From: Volutella citrinella
Taxonomy: Eukaryota; Ascomycota; Sordariomycetes; Hypocreales; Nectriaceae
Reading direction: 5' to 3'
Assembly (NCBI GenBank): GCA_034401135.1
Contig: JAWZSP010000005.1
Span: 744,001 to 808,000, forward strand
DNA length: 64,000 nt
Part shown: positions 11,164 through 21,680 of the stretch, one piece after another
Position numbering within the stretch: position 1 is the first letter of the stretch
Layout of the letters: every line of letters starts with the position of its first letter
Translations under genes and position numbers: made by a program
The notes under the pieces: generated by a model
Database searches by the model: none
Seen by the model: only the letters and a program-made list of their open reading frames with translations
Told to the model about the DNA's origin: nothing

Positions 11164-12900
11164 ATGGGGCAGAAGAAGACATATACTCCTAAAGTTAAAG
11201 GTGCCGTCACTCTGAATTGGCCATGGCCATCTCGTTCATGCGTACTAATTTGTCCAGGCTGCTACGAGTGCTCGCAGCGCCGCATTCACTGTGACCGCCG
11301 GGAACCGCAGTGCAAAAAGTGCGTCACAAAGGGCATCAAGTGCAGTGGCCTCAACCTACGATATCGCTTCGAATCAGACGTTGTGTCCAAAAGCAAGAAG
11401 AGCAAGACGCACAACACGGGTGACCTCCCTAGTCGGTATGTGAAATGTCTGACCAAACCATGTCAGCTTCAATTGTTGAACCAATTTAGGTCTTGGAGTG
11501 AGGAAAATGCAGTCCCGTCACCTCTCAAAACTCCTACGCGCCCTATAAAATGGCGCCATAGATATGAAAATTCCGGCCACTCTCGTAGGCAGTCTGCAAC
11601 GCTGTCGGACTCTACCACTGTAGACACAGAGTCTCACAGACATTCTCGAGAGGATATCTCAACCCCACTACAAGACGGATCAAGCCCGAAAGAGCATCAA
11701 GATGATATCAACGTCAATGAAAGGCGCCGATGCAAAGTGCCACCCTTGTCCCCCTCACCAATACCACACACCGGATCCGCCTGGAAGCGGTTCTTGATAT
11801 CTTATTGTTCGTCTTGACCATCCATATGTTCATCGTCTTGGCTAATACGATTCTAGTTTCTGACAACATTGCTCTGGAAATGGTCGTCATCGATGGCCCA
11901 CACAATGGCTGGCGACATCTAATACTGCCCATCGCATGGAACGATGACGCGTTGATGGACGCCGTGCTGGCTGTTTCCTCTTTCCACTTCGAGTCCAACA
12001 TTGGCCGGGGAAACACGAATTCGGACCCAACCGCCTCAACGCATTACTTGAAGTCTGGTGCTGCGAACCCCTGTGAGCTGTACTCGCGGGCAGTTAAGCG
12101 CCTGCAGCGGCGCCAGCTAGACCGGTGCGACAACCTCAGCCAGCAGATGGTTCTCTTGACGCTTCTGGTGCTGTTGACGGGTGCTATGGTGACTGGCGAC
12201 TCGGACTTTCCGGTCCTGTTCGGGGCGCTGCAGTCAGCCATCGACGCTATAGGGGGCGAGGAGGTGCTTGGCCAAGGGGACCTTGCGGGCTTTATAAGGA
12301 GACAAATGCACAAGTGAGTAATTGAAACTGATGCTAGGTTTAGACTGGCCTAGAATTGAACGCTCAAAGGCCATGGCTAACTCGGGGTGCAGATTGCTGA
12401 TCTATGGTGCGCCTCTACTCAGCGAGGAGGCGGGCCATGCGATGCTCTCATCCCCAGATCAGAGACGCCAGGTACTGGACTGCTTGAAGTACTGCACGCA
12501 AGAGCGACCCGAACATGAAGCCCACACTTCACTCGTCGCAGACTTGGTCGGACAGGCGCAAGAGATATACTTGCACCAGTTCGACAATGGCCACCTAGAT
12601 CACCCGGAGCAGCATTCCGGCTCCGTCGAACGGGTCCAGCAGTTCATTGATGCCCTGGAAACATTCCCGCCTGATGCTCCTGGTGAGCACGTGTTGGTGT
12701 GGCCGGCCTTCATCGCAGCCTCGGACTGCGTGCTGGATGAGCATAAGGCTTTCTTCGAGGGCTACCTTTTCCGACACTACATGCGGAGCGGGTTCATGAA
12801 CCTGCTCCGAGGCCTCGATCACCTGAGGCAAATGTGGCAGAGGGCGCCTGGCGAGAGGTGGGTGAGCATGCTGCCACAGGCCAAGCTGTTTGTAATGTAG
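11164..12900 (+). CDS. Zn(II)2Cys6 transcription factor, five exons
   Basis: Exons 11164-11200, 11258-11435, 11490-11806, 11857-12313 and 12393-12900 give 498 residues. All four introns (57, 54, 50, 79 bp) have GT...AG ends and branch-like CTAAT/CTAAC or CTGAC elements, and phases agree. The DNA-binding cluster is perfect: Cys14, 17, 24, 31, 34 and 41 with spacing C-x2-C-x6-C-x6-C-x2-C-x6-C, followed by a basic linker rich in Lys/Ser. After a low-complexity Ser/Thr region, the fungal-specific factor domain begins at FSDNIALEMVVIDGP and continues with LILPIA and LMDAVLAVSSFHFES, as in the Pro1/UgaA-like group. The intron at 11807 uses a GTTCGT donor, chosen because it joins RFLISY to FSDNIA. 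Targets are unknown; neighbours (SRR1-like, subtilase) give no obvious pathway. Confidence 0.85.
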
Positions 12901-13592
12901 CCTTGATCAAGCTGCGACGAAGGAAGCGCATGGTGGTTCGACGTGGGCCTACCTGGCACCTCAATCTTGGACTTGCAGCCGTCCAAGGCAAATGCGCACT
13001 GTTAGCAGTCGCCTATATTTTTATGTCATGAACGAGAAAGGATTTTCCCAATTCCCGCCTCGCGTGACCACTTGCTGCTTCAGTTGGCACCTGCTCCTTC
13101 AGTTGGTACGGCCTGCTTCCTTCGCCTCTCCAACCCTGGCATATACCCTGGACGGCCGTCGAATCTAGCAGTCCGTATCTCTAGGCACCGGTACCCGCGA
13201 AGGATTGGGCAGATGAGCTGGGGCTTAATTGCGGGTCAGCGGGTCAAAGGTAAGGGTGTCGCAAGACGTGTTTCCTCTTTTGTGCATTTGCGCATTTTCA
13301 GGGATATATTCTTAGACATCTGGCATTTATTTACTACCAGCAGTAAACACATTGAATCAAATTGACAGTGTCAGTGGAACCCAAGAATCCAATTCTGATT
13401 CCTTCAATGGGTATTATTATCATCCCCTGCGCCCGACCGCAGCTGCGCGTAGCAAGCCGTCATTTAATACTCCTGGGGCAGCCCCATAGAGTAGCTGTCG
13501 TTTTTAAGAGAGCGGGCTGGGAAAAAATAGGTCGACTGGTCGTGTTCCTTTGACAGCTCCGGATTCTTCGACGCATATCCGAGTCTAACAAA
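12901..13592. other. Intergenic region
   Basis: 3' flank of the zinc-cluster factor and promoter of the subtilase. CTTCAGTTGG occurs twice near 13077 and 13096 in a small imperfect repeat (TGCTGCTTCAGTTGGCACC / TGCTCCTTCAGTTGGTACG). No gene supported. Confidence 0.4.
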
Positions 13593-16500
13593 ATGGGTTC
13601 AATAACAGCCCTGCTATGTTTACTATTAGCCATTGACAGAGTCCGAGCCCAGGAGCCAGCAACCGTCACTGTTACCGTGACCGAATCATTATGTCCGGCT
13701 ACGACCGACCTGCTATCCGCTACGATACCATCGAATGATGTGCCTCCCCAGACGAGCACTCCAACCGTTTCGGATCCCACTGCGACAATTATTGAAGTTT
13801 CCACTGATACACAAGTAGAGGAATCCTCCACGGCGACTTTAACGACAGAGCCAGCTGACTTGGCCCAATCTGCAACGGAAGCGACTGCATTGTCGCAAAC
13901 AGACGATGCTGTCATCATACCCAACCCCCAGGCTAGCTCCACCGGCACGGGAGAGTCTACTAGCACCTCAGACCCTTCTAGCACGGTCGGTTCAACAGAA
14001 GCTGGCGAGTCTAAAGGACTAGAAGAGGGCACTACGACAACTGGGTCGGCAGGTGCAGCTAAAACAACAGAGACTGAGACGACTGCGAACACAGCTGATT
14101 CTAGTCTGCCTGTCGAGTCAACCACGGCCGATGTGAACATTGGCAAGCCAGCTGTTTCAATTATTCCAAGCGAACAAGCAGAATCCACGGATACAGCCCC
14201 ATACACCCACGCAAGTAGCAGTAACCATGTCCCCGTCGACACATCGGCTCAGATGGAGCCCACCACAGCCCGTGCCGATGAACCTACCCCCCCAGGAGCG
14301 AGCGTGCAACCCATCACATCATCTATTCCTCCAGCAGCTCCCGCCACAACCCAGGGCCCGTCTGAAACACCCTTCATCTCCGAAACCCAGTTCGTCGTTG
14401 GAGCTGAGACGGGTAGTTTTACTGCCATGCAGAATAAGGATCTTGCAACCATTACGGAGCCAATCACCACATCAACTGCGTGGAAAATCGAGGTCGACGG
14501 CCACAGTACGTCGACTGATGTGCCGATAATTATTGGTGCTGTTGGATGGTTCTGGTTCCCCAAGCCAAATCTACCCATTGGGGGTGGTGGTGGAGGAGGA
14601 GGAGGAGGAGGGGGTTTAACTTGGCCCATTTCGTTGCCATCGTTTCCCGCACCAGTGCCCCCAGTGCCCCCAGTCCCGGCAACCCCCAAGGACCCAGGCA
14701 ATCCTGAGACTGATCCAACAGATCCCGAGAAGGAAAAGGAAAAGGACGAGGAAAAGCAGACGGACTCGGACCCGAAGAGCACAGAGCCGCCAAAGTCTAG
14801 CACAAAGCCCTCTTCTACAGCATCTGAGATAACGACTACCCAGGCACCTACAACTTCGGAAACAGAAACAGCATCCACAACTACAACAAACCCGTGTACT
14901 GCCACTAATGGCTCTAGTGGTATTCGTCGACGACAGGATGGGAGCGGAAACGAGTCGGAGTCCTGCGAGCTGCCCGTGAAATACGTCGTCTATCCGAAGA
15001 AGAGAGACAAGGGCAGCACCGATTTAATTCATAAGAAACTACTCGAGTTCACAGAGAACATCAAAACAGAGGCCTCTGGTAGCCTTGGAGTTGTGTTCTG
15101 GGCTGCGCAAATCACCAAATCCCAGGCAAAAGAGATGAAGCGCTTCCCAGGGGTAAGAGGATCGAGGCCGTTAAGCGAGGTGCAAGACTAACACGTCTGA
15201 TAGGTCATGGCTGTCCAAGCACCGTGTGGTACCTTGTGCTACAACCCTTTTGCGGAATTAGTCCAACAAGCGAGCTCAGAGGACATGGTTGTGTTGAGCC
15301 AGGATGTCCAGGTGCCTCTGGAAAAATACAAAGGCTACTACATCTATGACGACAAGGCTGGTGAAGGCGTTGATGTATACCTGCTGGACTCTGGCATAAA
15401 AAAGGACCACGAGGTAAGTTGATGTCACATATCCCGAGGACAGCGCTGATGCCCTTTACCTAGGAGTTCAACCAAGGTAGAGAGATTGCCAAAAGAGTCA
15501 GGTGGATTCACCCCGATCCTACCCAAGTGGAAGAGAACGACATTATTGGCCACGGTACGTGTATGCTCAGTCGACTGGCCGGGCACAAGTACGGAGTGGC
15601 CAAGAACATCAACCCCATCATTGTGCGGATCCCCATGGTCGGCGGAGTCGAGACGATCATCCAGGGCCTGAACAGGATCAATGAGGACATCGGAGAGGGG
15701 AAGCGGGCCATCCTGGCCATGTCGATTGCCTATCCCGAGTTTCAGGAGGTGAGGACGGCGAGAGGGATCACCTTGGAGCCCGTGTTTGTAGATGCAGACG
15801 GCGAAAACATCTACGACACAGTGAGGAGCATCATGGCGTATGTGCTCAAGGACCTCATTCGAAAAGGAGTGACGGTTTCTACGGCGTCTGGGAATGACGG
15901 AAAGGTAATGTCTATCCGCGTGCTGGCTGCCTGGTTGCATCTGGGTAGTATTGGGAGTGGCGAGGGGTTGCTAACTAATACAACTGACAGATGGTCATTC
16001 ACAACTTGCCGGCCGAACTGGCACTTTCCACAATGTCCGAAGAAGACCATATCCCGGAGCTAATCGTCTCGGGGGCAACGTGGGCAAACGGTGAGCCTAA
16101 CGACATGACGCTCGTGACTTCTCGCTGACAACAGCAGGGCGCGAGATGTGGCCCGACACAAACATCCAAGCCGACGAACCCGTTCCTCACGTATTTGCTC
16201 CTGGAGCAGGTGGTACGTCGTGTGCGAGCCAAAATGGTGGATATCGAAGCACCACAGGCACCAGTGGCCGTCAGTATACTCCCACACCAACAACGAGAAT
16301 CTTACTGACAAGCCATGACAGCCGGAGCATCTACGGCAGGTATGCTCGCATACCTATACAGATATGGCCTAGACAAAGGCCTTGATGTCAGCACGCCAGC
16401 CAAGCTGAAGCACTTGCTGCTGTCTTGGTCGTTTGAGCGAACCAAGGGTAACAACGTGCCAGTGATTAGCAATGGTTTGCGGTATCACGAAGTCATGGTT

Positions 16501-16700
16501 AACAAACAGCCGGTGAGTCGTCACGTTGCAGTCCTCGTGGCGTATGGTACTGACGGATTGCGGAACAGGCCTGTAGGATTGTTCGCCGTCAAGACGGAGG
16601 TGATTTCCCATACCCAGATCAGCCTGGCTGCTCGGCAGAGGTTCCGGATGGCCCGACTACGATGGCCACTCAGGCGCGCACAGAGCCGACGGCTGCTTAA
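13593..16700 (+). CDS. Secreted mucin-like subtilase (peptidase S8), seven exons
   Basis: Exons 13593-15152, 15204-15413, 15464-15904, 15991-16090, 16138-16269, 16322-16512 and 16569-16700 give about 921 residues. It opens with a signal peptide (MGSITALLCLLLAIDRVRA). Residues 25-300 are a Ser/Thr-rich stalk, probably O-glycosylated; a run of 13 glycines follows, then Pro- and Lys/Glu-rich linkers. Residues 450-520 (KYVVYPKK...VVFWAAQITKSQA) look like an inhibitor-I9-type propeptide. The S8 triad is visible: Asp582 in LLDSGI, His620 in IIGHGT and Ser813 in TGTSG, with oxyanion Asn734 in ASGND. The intron at 16270 splits the serine loop; the GTCAGT donor used keeps the serine but gives GTSGPGASTAG, two residues longer than usual, so that junction is the least certain. 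It likely acts outside the cell or in the wall. Confidence 0.85.
14578..14615 (+). repeat. GGT/GGA triplet run encoding polyglycine
   Basis: A run of GGT, GGA and GGG triplets inside the first exon of the subtilase encodes 13 consecutive glycines between PI and LTW. Such trinucleotide tracts are slippage-prone and often vary in length between strains; here it forms a flexible hinge after the Ser/Thr stalk. Confidence 0.9.
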
Positions 16701-16859
16701 TGTGATAGGGATCTGAACATTTGAGCCAAAACTAGACTGGCTGTTGGGAAGGATTGGGCACGTTGCGGGTAGAGTTGCAAAGGAATCAAGTAAAAAATAC
16801 ACCATTGCTCAATATTTTCTCCCAAGCTGCAAACAAATTCATCTACAAGTCGCTGTACT

Positions 16860-18275
16860 CTATAGCTTCGCCTTGAAATCAGGCTCGCGTGCCTGGTCGA
16901 GCGACTTTTGCAGCGCCTCGATCCTGTCCTTGGTCACCAGCACCGACTTGGGATCCTCCGGCGAGGGCGCTTGGCCGAGCATCATCCTCGCAACCATCTG
17001 CGACGTCTTGAAGGCCTTGACCATGCCGGTAGCGTGGTATGCACCGCACACCCACTGGTGAGAGCGCCCCGGGAACGGCAGCCGTCCCGCAAATGGCACG
17101 CCGTCTTGGGTGAATGCCACGCAGCCGGACCACGCGTGGGTGATGAGGGACGAGGGTCCGGGGACGGACGACTTGAGGAGGACATCTCCGAAGCCCCGGA
17201 GGTGGGCCATGGCGGCCAGGTCCGTCTCGCCGTCGTTCGAGGTGGTTCTCCGGCCTGTGCTCGCCCGACCGACGATGACATCGCCAGCTTCACGTTGGAT
17301 CAGGTAGTCGTAGTCCTTTGCGCCGTGGCGCAGCCAGAGCGAGTACCCGCTGTCGAGGCCAAACGCAGACTTGTCGGACGCGCCGCCGGTGCCGCCCTTG
17401 GTAGCCCCGTAGCGCACGACGTTTGCGCGCACGGGGGAGATGAAGGGCCGTAGTTCGGGCAGCAGGTGGCCCAGGAAGGCGTTCTGGGCGTGTACCACGT
17501 TCCTGGCCTTGATGTTACCGCGGTTGGTCTTCACGACGGCGTAGTCGGCCTCGTCGCTGTCCTCGACCGCCTGGACCGTCGTGTGCGTCTGCACGTTGAC
17601 CTTGTTCTCGTCAATGAGACGGCCCAGGACAGTGGTGACCCATTTGTACGGCCAGACGGAGCCGGCAGGGACGCCAATGGCTCCGACGCAGCCGGGGGCT
17701 ACCTTGAAGACTTTTTGCAGGTGCTCCGGGTCGGTATAAACGGTGTGCTTGGCGGCGAGCTGGGGGACGTGAGCCCGCATGTCCTCGAGATCCTGGACGG
17801 CCTTGTCGAACGCGGCCTTGTTAAAGTATGCCTCGACGCCCTCCAGGACAACGAGGTCGCAGTCAATATCGTCCTCACGGATAGCGCCCGCCATGGCCTC
17901 GAGATGGGCGTGCTCAAAGGCAGTGATGCGAGCCGCCTCGGCGATGCCAAAGGCCCTCTTGCGCTCTGCCCACATGGCAAACGTCATCGTCTTGATGTGT
18001 CCGCCGTTGCGGCCGGTCGCGCCGGAACACAGCGTGCGGGCCTCGACGAGGACAATGGACAGCTTCGGGTTGCCAGCCAGGAGTGTGCGGGCAAGCGTCA
18101 TGCCAGAGATGCCGGTTCCGATGATGACGATGTCCACAACGCCGGTTGGCCATGCCGACTGGTGGCTGGCATGGCGATGGGGCTGTGACTGCCAGAAGGG
18201 CTTGGTGGGTTCTGGCACCGGGAAGCCTGGGTCAACGATGCCGGGCTCGTAGATTCCCTCGAGGTTTCCAGACAT
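16860..18275 (-). CDS. FAD-dependent amine/amino-acid oxidase (DAO family), PTS1 AKL
   Basis: A single 471-codon exon starts at ATG 18275. Residues 47-70 hold the dinucleotide-binding fold with GTGISG and a downstream acidic LVEAR, followed by the SGATGRNGGHIK motif typical of DAO-fold oxidases such as gamma-glutamylputrescine oxidase and related fungal proteins. A C-terminal WSGCVAFTQDGVPFAG and HATGMVKAF segment completes the FAD site. The protein ends FKAKL; AKL is an accepted type-1 peroxisomal signal, which suits an H2O2-producing oxidase. The substrate is probably an amine or secondary amino acid, but cannot be assigned. It is transcribed towards the subtilase; its promoter lies right of 18275. 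The length is normal for the family and all key motifs are present. Confidence 0.85.
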   Translation of the reverse strand: MSGNLEGIYEPGIVDPGFPVPEPTKPFWQSQPHRHASHQSAWPTGVVDIVIIGTGISGMTLARTLLAGNPKLSIVLVEARTLCSGATGRNGGHIKTMTFAMWAERKRAFGIAEAARITAFEHAHLEAMAGAIREDDIDCDLVVLEGVEAYFNKAAFDKAVQDLEDMRAHVPQLAAKHTVYTDPEHLQKVFKVAPGCVGAIGVPAGSVWPYKWVTTVLGRLIDENKVNVQTHTTVQAVEDSDEADYAVVKTNRGNIKARNVVHAQNAFLGHLLPELRPFISPVRANVVRYGATKGGTGGASDKSAFGLDSGYSLWLRHGAKDYDYLIQREAGDVIVGRASTGRRTTSNDGETDLAAMAHLRGFGDVLLKSSVPGPSSLITHAWSGCVAFTQDGVPFAGRLPFPGRSHQWVCGAYHATGMVKAFKTSQMVARMMLGQAPSPEDPKSVLVTKDRIEALQKSLDQAREPDFKAKL

Positions 18276-18965
18276 TCTGAAGGCAGCTGCAAGAGGCGGG
18301 GAGGAGTTGGTGATGAAAGAGATGGGCTTGTCAAGTTGCCAATTGAGCAGCCACTCCAGACGTTAAATATCGACTCCGGCCGGTTTAGTTCCATCACGTA
18401 CCCGACGAGCCTAGTGAATGCGCCAACAATAGAGTATGGGGCGTCTCTTAGTCCAGCGAATAGAAGCCAAAGCCGGTCCTCCGTCCATCTCATTCCACAT
18501 ACCCGATCTGGTAGGTCTAGCCAGACCCACACCCTCGTCAAGGCTCGTGATGCGCCTTCGTTTAGCGATTCCATTCTCGGCTGTGGAACAAGTCGCGGGG
18601 CAGACAGGTCAGTTTTCGCCTGCTTGTCATGGGCAGGATTCGGAAGGAGGAAAGAGACCATATTGGAGACTCGCTCCTCTGCCTGATCCCTGAACCGGCC
18701 AGTATTCGTCGGAGACATGGGATGGGCCACCAACAAGCTGATCAGAGGATAACGAACAAACTTTACGTTATGATTTTAAAGGGTGTCAACTATTGGAGGA
18801 AACATAGCAAACCAATTCATATTAGACAGCTGGAAGTTGTACATAGTAACCGATATGTGGACTGCATCAACAACCACCAGAGCAGTTTAAATACAACGCA
18901 GAAATGCCATTCGCCAACCAGATCGCCTCGCTTGTCCGTTCCAATCGATCCCCCCGATTGGGCAG

Positions 18966-19400
18966 TCACTGAATACGAAAAAGACAATCCCCTCCAGGTT
19001 GCCCTCCGGAAGATCGAGACGGACTGGAACAAGCTGTGCGAGTTAGCCTCGGGCCATAACCTCCAATGGGAGGACCCTGCCGAACCTTGTTATGGAAGGC
19101 GGCGGCGGTCTCAGCGACAGCCTCTTCATCGGTCAAGAGTGGCACGAACATGCGGTATAGCTTGGCCATGCGGGCGGCCATCGGGGTTTCGGACGGGGGT
19201 GGGGCTGAGGGGGCCGGGTCTAGGTGGCCTGGAGGCCGGGCCGGGGGCGTCGGCGAGGAGCCCGGGCAGCTCCGGTGGTGGCAGAGACGCCTGGCACCGG
19301 GGACAACGGGGCGCTATTTTGCTGGTGTTGGTGTTGGTGCTGGTGCTGTTGTTGCTGATGCAGGTATTGTTGTTACAGGCCTCAAGGATCAGTTGTCAGT
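18966..19400 (-). pseudogene. Possible broken Pro-rich protein, unknown
   Basis: On the minus strand one frame reads TSKIAPRCPRCQASLPPPEL with a following LLADAPGP, and a second frame continues with PMAARMAKLYRMFVPLLTD and EEAVAETAAAFHNKV. Both have sensible codon choice (frequent C-ending codons) and would form one plausible protein if a single frameshift near 19190-19240, in a C-rich run, were corrected. There is no start ATG upstream that is convincing, and the 5' side runs into Asn/Thr or Gln/His low-complexity sequence depending on frame. It is not recognised. It may be a decayed gene, a gene with an unusual intron, or chance. Confidence 0.25.
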
Positions 19401-19522
19401 AAGTAGACCTTGGTGTTCGTACCAGTGGTGATGGTACTCTGGTCCCTGAGGCCTGTACTAATGGAGGTGTTGCTGATGCAGGTGCTGTTGCTGATGATGC
19501 TGTTGTTGTTGGTTTTGGGTGC
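19317..19522. repeat. GTT/GCT-rich imperfect repeats with an inverted repeat
   Basis: Two blocks (about 19317-19378 and 19465-19522) consist of imperfect GTT, GCT and GGT triplets and share the unit GTTGCTGATGCAGGT. Between them, ACAGGCCTCAAGGATCAG and CTGGTCCCTGAGGCCTGT are reverse complements at 16 of 18 positions, separated by about 50 bp, so a hairpin could form. Read on the minus strand the blocks would encode Gln/His-, Asn/Thr- or Ala/Pro-rich peptides. Confidence 0.6.
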
Positions 19523-20103
19523 TTGACTAGAGTCACAACAAGACAAAAGAAGTCCCTACTGTGCGGAAACCACGCTCAGTCGTCGTTCTTGCTCAATGAT
19601 AAGCGATGGCACTCCCCAGACAACCAATAGGGAGGGACGTCCAATGATGAGAAAGAGTACCCGCCATGTATTCAGCCCCGCATGACCTTGCTACGGAAAG
19701 AGCAACCATAGGTATACTCCATAATGTTAAAGGGCACTGTTGTCGGTATCATTCATATTTCCTTTCTCAGTCATCAGATATGGCAAGTTCTATGCGATCA
19801 TAGTATCAGATAGTCGACCCTGCATGTGCCAGGTTTGCCAGTGATGCATCTTCTGAGTCAAGGCACATACATCCAATTTGATTCGTCAATACACCATCAC
19901 CACCTATTGGCTCTTCCCCTCACTTACACGGTTGTATTAATGCATGCAGTCGGTGTAACCTCGGTTGCCCACGCCTTGTGTCAAGCCCAACGACTCAATG
20001 TTTTTTTAGGACAGATGGGTATTCGCTCACAGCACTCCTCGCATTTGAGGCTCCAGTTGCTCAACCCGATCAAGGCAAGCCTAACAACGCGAGCGCCGTC
20101 AGC

Positions 20104-21321
20104 ATGGCAGACATTCACAACAAGCTCACCCGTCTCGTGTCGCACCATCTCACCACTGAGAGAGTGGCCGTCATTGCCTCCGTCGCGCTCTTCTATCTGC
20201 TTTTGGTGAAACTGTTGAGATTCCGCAATGTCCGCAAGCTGCAGGCCGAGTTCGCCGAGTACCTGAGCGACCCCCACAAGATGGACTACAAGACGGCGCA
20301 CAAGATTGTACTCACCTCGCAAATGTACGAGTCCCCATTCTCGACTGCGTTTGGCACCCAGTGGGCCCTCATCAAGTCCTACGGCATTGCACAAGGAACC
20401 AAGCTGCTGGTGCAGACGCAGCGGCTCACCCAGGAGGCGACAGTCGGGCGACGCAGCGAGGACACCGGCGTTCTCTTGTACGAGGTCATGGTCACGGGCA
20501 TCGACACGTGCCGTGGATTGACTGCCCTTGCCAAGATGAACTGGATGCATGCGAGGTACGGCGCCAAGATCTCCAACGGCGACATGATCCACACGCTCGC
20601 GCTCTTCGTGCTGGAGCCCATCCGATGGATCGAGAAGTACGAGTGGCGAGCCATGACGCGGCTCGAGCAGGTGGCCCTATTTGTCTACTGGAGGGAGGTC
20701 GGAAACCGTATGGGGATGCAGGACATACCCAAGACGATTGACGAGCTGCGGACGTGGACCAAGGCGTACGAAGCCAAGGAGATGTACTATGCCGGCACCA
20801 ACAAGCAGTGCTACGAGGCGACCAAGAAGTTGTTCGTGAGGGGAGCGCCCTGGTTCATGCATGATGTCGCATCCTGCTTCGCCGACGCTTGTCTGGAAGA
20901 GTACACGCGCAAGGCGCTCGGGGCCAAGACGCCGCCGGCCTGGGTCCAGCTCTCGCTCGACGCCTTCTTCGCCGTCCGCGCCTTTGCGACCCGGCACCTA
21001 GCCCTGCCGCGATTTGCCTCGGCCGATCCGGGGACCCGCGAGCTGCCCGATGGCCGGATCCAGCGGTCCTCGTACATGTTTGAGCCGTGGTACGTCAAAG
21101 AGTCGTCGTGGGATGCGGTCCGCGCCGCGCTGGGGCTCCGCCCGAAGTACGCGCCCGGGCCGGATTACCAGAGTGAGGGCTACCTGCCCGAGGAGATTGG
21201 CCCCAAGGAGTTCCAGAAGGTGGCCAGGGCCGAGGTATTGGACCAGGCCGCCTTGCTGCGCGAGTACATAGAGCAGGGGGGGAGCGCGGGCACGGGATGT
21301 CCATTCGCATTCGCAAGGTGA
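20104..21321 (+). CDS. mpaB/rubber-oxygenase-family protein, ER-anchored
   Basis: The frame is open from 19978 but the first ATG is at 20104 in a good context (GTCAGCATGG), giving 405 residues. Residues 20-42 form a hydrophobic membrane segment (VAVIASVALFYLLLVKLL), then a basic stretch, consistent with an N-terminal ER anchor. The remainder matches the mpaB/rubber oxygenase (DUF2236) pattern, with an FGTQWALIKSYGIAQGTKLL segment, TGVLLYEVMVTG, WMHARYG, ALFVLEPIRWIEKYEWR and YWREVGNRMG; the His and Arg residues in these segments are likely heme contacts in this family. MpaB in Penicillium cleaves a farnesyl side chain during mycophenolic acid biosynthesis; latex-clearing proteins cleave rubber. 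The substrate here is unknown, and no biosynthetic core enzyme is nearby. No introns are evident. Confidence 0.8.
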   Translation: MADIHNKLTRLVSHHLTTERVAVIASVALFYLLLVKLLRFRNVRKLQAEFAEYLSDPHKMDYKTAHKIVLTSQMYESPFSTAFGTQWALIKSYGIAQGTKLLVQTQRLTQEATVGRRSEDTGVLLYEVMVTGIDTCRGLTALAKMNWMHARYGAKISNGDMIHTLALFVLEPIRWIEKYEWRAMTRLEQVALFVYWREVGNRMGMQDIPKTIDELRTWTKAYEAKEMYYAGTNKQCYEATKKLFVRGAPWFMHDVASCFADACLEEYTRKALGAKTPPAWVQLSLDAFFAVRAFATRHLALPRFASADPGTRELPDGRIQRSSYMFEPWYVKESSWDAVRAALGLRPKYAPGPDYQSEGYLPEEIGPKEFQKVARAEVLDQAALLREYIEQGGSAGTGCPFAFAR

Positions 21322-21680
21322 GGGGGAGGTGCTCGCTTTCGTTACGAGCCACGACGACGGCAGCAGGTGTGAGCCGGAATCAATGGAGAAGATGCATCTC
21401 TCCATTCGTTGCGTGTCAGCTGTGGTCTTTAGCCGCGAGGCGTCAAATAGGGTGACAGGATCGTAATTTATTTAGCGGGTTTCGGTATTATACGATGTAT
21501 ACGAGCTGTCCGACGGGGCCGAATCTGCGCCGTGGTCTGTCACTCTGCGGAGCTGTCAACCCGCCAGCTGACCTCCCAAGGGCCCCGGAATTTGTCCCAA
21601 TTGGGGTTTGACTCGTTTGGGTGCTTCCGTCTCGTCTCTAATAAGAGCTCTTTGGCTCAACCACCTACCCTACCCATGCA
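21322..21680. other. Intergenic region
   Basis: 3' flank of the mpaB-type gene and promoter of the kinase-fold gene. A CT-rich stretch precedes the ATG at 21681. Nothing else recognised. Confidence 0.4.

Larger units (their letters stand above)
18276..20103. other. Long intergenic region with low-complexity DNA
   Basis: This interval separates the oxidase (minus) from the mpaB-type gene (plus) and should contain both promoters. It also holds a possible broken minus-strand gene (18966-19400) and GTT/GCT-rich repeats (19317-19520), listed separately. A plus-strand frame of 257 codons at 18629-19402 is not a credible gene; see rejected items. Confidence 0.4.

Noticed and set aside
18629..19402. 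Plus-strand frame of 257 codons
   Set aside because: It crosses regions of quite different composition, ends in a Leu/Val run translated from the GTT/GTG repeat, and matches no family. Part of it (KIETDWNKLCELASG) looks protein-like, so it was not excluded with certainty.
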